64,000 nt of DNA, from positions 62,001 through 126,000 of the forward strand of contig NZ_CP083666.1 in the NCBI RefSeq assembly GCF_020097835.1, read 5' to 3'. A program made the translations under genes and the position numbers. This DNA is from Haloprofundus halobius. Lineage in GTDB: Archaea > Halobacteriota > Halobacteria > Halobacteriales > Haloferacaceae. Positions 61,584 through 64,000 of the stretch are shown one piece after another; the stretch's first letter is position 1, and each line of letters starts with the position of its first letter. The notes beneath the pieces were generated by a model. It saw nothing but the letters and a program-made list of their open reading frames with translations. It was not told the origin of the DNA and did not search any database.

Positions 61584-63658
61584 CCATCCGGTTTGGGTGT
61601 GCCACCGAGCGCTCGGGCGTCGAAGTCGTCGACGCCGTCGAGCGCCACCGGTACCTGCTGGAGACGCCCGAGGACGTCGAGCCGACTCCCGTCGACAGCG
61701 ACGAGTTCCGGTTCCCGGTCGACGCCGCCGTCTCGCTCCGTACGTCGGCGCTGACGCTGCCGACGGTCGTCCCCATCTACGTCCGCGACACCGACGGGAC
61801 GATGCTCGCGCACGTCACCCCGTCGGAGTCGATCTCGCTGCCGACCGGCGAGTACGCCGTCGAACTCTGTGCGCCCATCAAGATGTACCTGCGCGTCTCG
61901 GGCGAACTCACCGTCGACCGGACGCAGCAGCGTCTCGACTTCGGGACGGAGACGACGGTGTCGCTGGGCGCGCGCTCGCACCACGAGCATCCGGCCGGCA
62001 CCATCACCGTCACCGACTCCGTTGACGACGCGATGCGCGCCGTCTCGCTGTTCGGGTCGGCGCTGAAGACGACGACGCCGGAGCGCTCCTACCCGACGCT
62101 CCGGGGGCACCCGCCGACGGTCGAACTCGGTGACGCTTTCGAGGCACCCGACGACATCGTCGCCCCCGAGACGGGCGTTCGCATCGAACTGCCGCGCGAA
62201 CGCTCCTACGTCTACGCGGCCGCGCCGCTGGCGTACTACCTCAGCGCACGCGTCGAACCCGGTCCGGTGCCGCGATTGGTGACTGACGCGGGGTTCGAGT
62301 ACCGACTCGATACCGACAACGGCGTCGAACGCGAACTCGAACGGCTGTTGCGTCACGTGTTCTTCCTCGATTGCCTCTGTCGGACCGAGGGGCTCTATCC
62401 CGTCGACCTCCACGAACGTCGGGTCGTCGAGGAGGCGCTCTCCGGGGAGTTCGAGATGGCGTTCGACCGTCTGTACGAGTTGCCCTCCGACGAACGCCTC
62501 GCGGCGTACCTCTCGGTTCCGTACGAACTGTTGGAACCACACCACCCGGAGTGGAAACTCGTCAGCCACGTCGCACCGACGGCGCAGAGCGTGGAACTGC
62601 TGCCGTTTCTCGTCGACGACCTCGCGATCGTTCGCGCACCGACGCGAACCGAAGCTTCGACCGCATCGGAGATACAGGTCGACGCCGTCGACGAGTTCCT
62701 TCGCGACGGCGACGAGTTCACCCGCGGGGCAGCAGCGCAGTCCTCCGCGATGGAGTTCGTCCAACCGGAATCGGCCGACGCTGTCGAGCAGGCGTGGGTC
62801 GGCGAGGGGACGCCCGTCGGTGCGAACAAGGCCACCATCGAAGCGTACCGCAACCGCCTCAGTCGGACGATGGCCGGCGACGACATCGACATCGTCGTCG
62901 TCTGCAACGACTCCGAGATGGTCGACGAGCGCGACGATATCGACCACGTGTACGGTTCGCGCGACGAACTTCCGTTCGACGTGAGCATCCATCGGTCGCT
63001 CACCACCGACGAGTTGGCCGACGTGCTTCGCACGCAAACGGAGTTTCTCCACTACATCGGTCACATCGACGACGGCGGATTCGAGTGTGCCGACGGACGC
63101 CTCGACGCTCGCGAACTCGACGACGTTGGCGTCGACGCGTTCCTCCTGAACGGGTGTACCTCCTACGAGCAGGGGCTGTCGCTCATCGACGCGGGAGCCA
63201 TCGGCGGCATCGTCACGCTCTCGGACGTCATCAACAGCGGCGCGGTGCGTATCGGGTCGGTCCTAGCCAGACTCCTGAACGGCGGGTTCCCACTTTCAGT
63301 AGCGCTCGAGATCGCCCGCGGTGAGAGCATCGTCGGCAGTCAGTACGTCGTCGTCGGCGACGGAGGCCTTGCGATTACGCAACCTGAGAGCGGAGCACCG
63401 TCCCTCTGTGAGGTCGAACGGTGTGATGGGGTCTATGAAGTTTCGCTTCGCGTATATCCAACCGAGAAGTATGGGATAGGGAGTATGACAATCCCCTATA
63501 TTTCGGACAACAAACAGTACTCACTAACTTCGGGTGTTTATCAACAACGAAACATCTCGAAGGGAGAGTTACTTGAGTTCCTCTCTCTCGAAGATTTCCC
63601 CGTCCGCTTTAACGGTGAACTCCGCTGGAGTGAGTCTATTCAGGACTACGAACTTTAG
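61580..63658 (+). CDS. CHAT-domain (caspase-like) protease
   Basis: About 692 residues. N-terminal 200 residues are beta-rich, a helical middle follows, and the C-terminal third is a CHAT peptidase: GDDIDIVVVCND, LHYIGHIDDGG with the catalytic His near residue 495, and FLLNGCTSYEQG with the catalytic Cys near 526, then GIVTLSDVINSGAVR. CHAT proteases are activated by partner sensors in several defence systems. I start at GTG 61580 because GGAGG lies 8 nt upstream; GTG 61571 would overlap it. The last 110 codons are notably AT-richer. Confidence 0.8.
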   Translation: MTIRFGCATERSGVEVVDAVERHRYLLETPEDVEPTPVDSDEFRFPVDAAVSLRTSALTLPTVVPIYVRDTDGTMLAHVTPSESISLPTGEYAVELCAPIKMYLRVSGELTVDRTQQRLDFGTETTVSLGARSHHEHPAGTITVTDSVDDAMRAVSLFGSALKTTTPERSYPTLRGHPPTVELGDAFEAPDDIVAPETGVRIELPRERSYVYAAAPLAYYLSARVEPGPVPRLVTDAGFEYRLDTDNGVERELERLLRHVFFLDCLCRTEGLYPVDLHERRVVEEALSGEFEMAFDRLYELPSDERLAAYLSVPYELLEPHHPEWKLVSHVAPTAQSVELLPFLVDDLAIVRAPTRTEASTASEIQVDAVDEFLRDGDEFTRGAAAQSSAMEFVQPESADAVEQAWVGEGTPVGANKATIEAYRNRLSRTMAGDDIDIVVVCNDSEMVDERDDIDHVYGSRDELPFDVSIHRSLTTDELADVLRTQTEFLHYIGHIDDGGFECADGRLDARELDDVGVDAFLLNGCTSYEQGLSLIDAGAIGGIVTLSDVINSGAVRIGSVLARLLNGGFPLSVALEIARGESIVGSQYVVVGDGGLAITQPESGAPSLCEVERCDGVYEVSLRVYPTEKYGIGSMTIPYISDNKQYSLTSGVYQQRNISKGELLEFLSLEDFPVRFNGELRWSESIQDYEL

Positions 63659-63795
63659 GGTCCGGAAACGTTCCCAGTCGCCGCCGCAACCGCGTTTCCT
63701 GCCTGCGAGAGCAGCAGCATCATCGTGAAGACGACGCCGATCATCCGGGGGTTGTTTTTGAGGTAGTTCGCCATTCCAGAGTCGTTCTGGCTCAT
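63655..63795 (-). CDS. 46-residue hydrophobic exported peptide (DUF7503-like)
   Basis: Too short for a usual ORF call. ATG 63795 reads MSQNDSGMANYLKNNPRMIG, then VVFTMMLLLSQAGNAVAAATG, ending NVSGP with stop at 63655. A short charged head, YLKNNPRM, one hydrophobic signal-like segment with an AxAAA end, and a tiny tail match the haloarchaeal DUF7503 type (name from memory). A TATA-like TTTAAATATA lies about 40 nt upstream on its strand. Stops of this gene and the CHAT gene overlap by 3 bases. Confidence 0.7.
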   Translation of the reverse strand: MSQNDSGMANYLKNNPRMIGVVFTMMLLLSQAGNAVAAATGNVSGP

Positions 63796-64000
63796 ACTAC
63801 AGAGGATACCCCCCGCGGCAATGAATATATTTAAACACTTCCCACAGATAATTCAATAATATAATATCAGGATCTAGACGGAATAACGCATTCAAAAGCT
63901 GTCACGACAGCCGCGTAGTTACCATTTCTCACGGGGGCACCTCATTCTACCGCCTTCCGTCACCGGCTGCGTCCCGAAATCGTCGCGTCCTCGCTCCGCC
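63796..64000. other. AT-rich gap at the window end
   Basis: It holds the minus-strand promoter of the small peptide gene (TATA-like at about 63826-63836) and AT-rich DNA to about 63900; no gene is seen before the window ends. Confidence 0.4.

Noticed and set aside
61508-63064. 518-codon minus-strand frame antisense to the CHAT gene
   Set aside because: Shadow frame without recognisable motifs; the CHAT His/Cys motifs fix the plus strand as coding.
1-64000. CRISPR array
   Set aside because: No evenly spaced direct repeats with unique spacers were seen anywhere in the window.

Overview
The window reads as a haloarchaeon, most like the Haloferacales. It is GC-rich with acidic proteins, archaeal TATA boxes about 25-30 nt upstream of many starts (leaderless transcripts), haloarchaea-restricted winged-helix regulators, an Orc1/Cdc6 protein, Tat lipoproteins and haloarchaeal IS200/IS605 elements. 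No rRNA, tRNA or CRISPR array was seen. All calls come from reading the sequence; family names are from memory and no database was searched.

Layout. 0-8.3 kb is accessory DNA: small regulators, a PIN/RHH toxin-antitoxin pair with a palindromic operator, an RPA-like OB-fold gene behind a run of hairpins, an ATPase_2/DUF234 gene ending in a transposon relic, and a metzincin protease gene split by a decayed IS200/IS605 element. 8.3-11.9 kb is an ethanolamine ammonia-lyase operon (eutB-eutC-eutA). 12.7-21.4 kb holds regulators (DUF7344-like, FilR1-like, TrmB), an ArsM-like methyltransferase, an MFS transporter, an aldo/keto reductase and the first copy of a two-gene HTH + TumE-like module. 21.5-24.1 kb is a pair of beta-propeller proteins, one a Tat lipoprotein. 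24.3-30.3 kb has relics, a YdcF-like protein, an Orc1/Cdc6 gene and a tight three-gene operon typical of integrated elements.

30.6-46.2 kb is a surface-glycan region: a polyprenyl-phosphate sugar transferase, glycosyltransferases, membrane GT39-like proteins (one broken), an asparagine-synthase-like enzyme, a sulfatase, an ABC flippase-like exporter and a DUF4330 protein. Its centre (about 38.8-44.4 kb) is AT-rich, and composition shifts inside flanking genes suggest allele exchange. 46.4-47.4 kb is a second copy of the HTH + TumE-like module, followed by a tnpB relic. 48-56.3 kb continues glycan synthesis: sugar epimerase, an unusual STT3-like protein, a sugar nucleotidyltransferase and UDP-glucose dehydrogenase. 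These are interrupted by a 1.54-kb unit with IS-like inverted ends that carries two regulators. 56.4-58.8 kb pairs a CXXC-repeat protein with a tail-anchored double-J-domain protein. 58.8-61.3 kb is a membrane/secreted pair. 61.5-63.8 kb holds a CHAT-protease gene, preceded by a 15-codon leaderless mini-ORF, convergent with a 46-residue hydrophobic peptide gene.

Best candidates for undescribed biology are the duplicated HTH + TumE-like module with shared promoter motifs, the CHAT protease/peptide/mini-ORF locus, the inverted-repeat-bounded regulator unit, and the STT3-like fusion lacking a canonical WWDYG.
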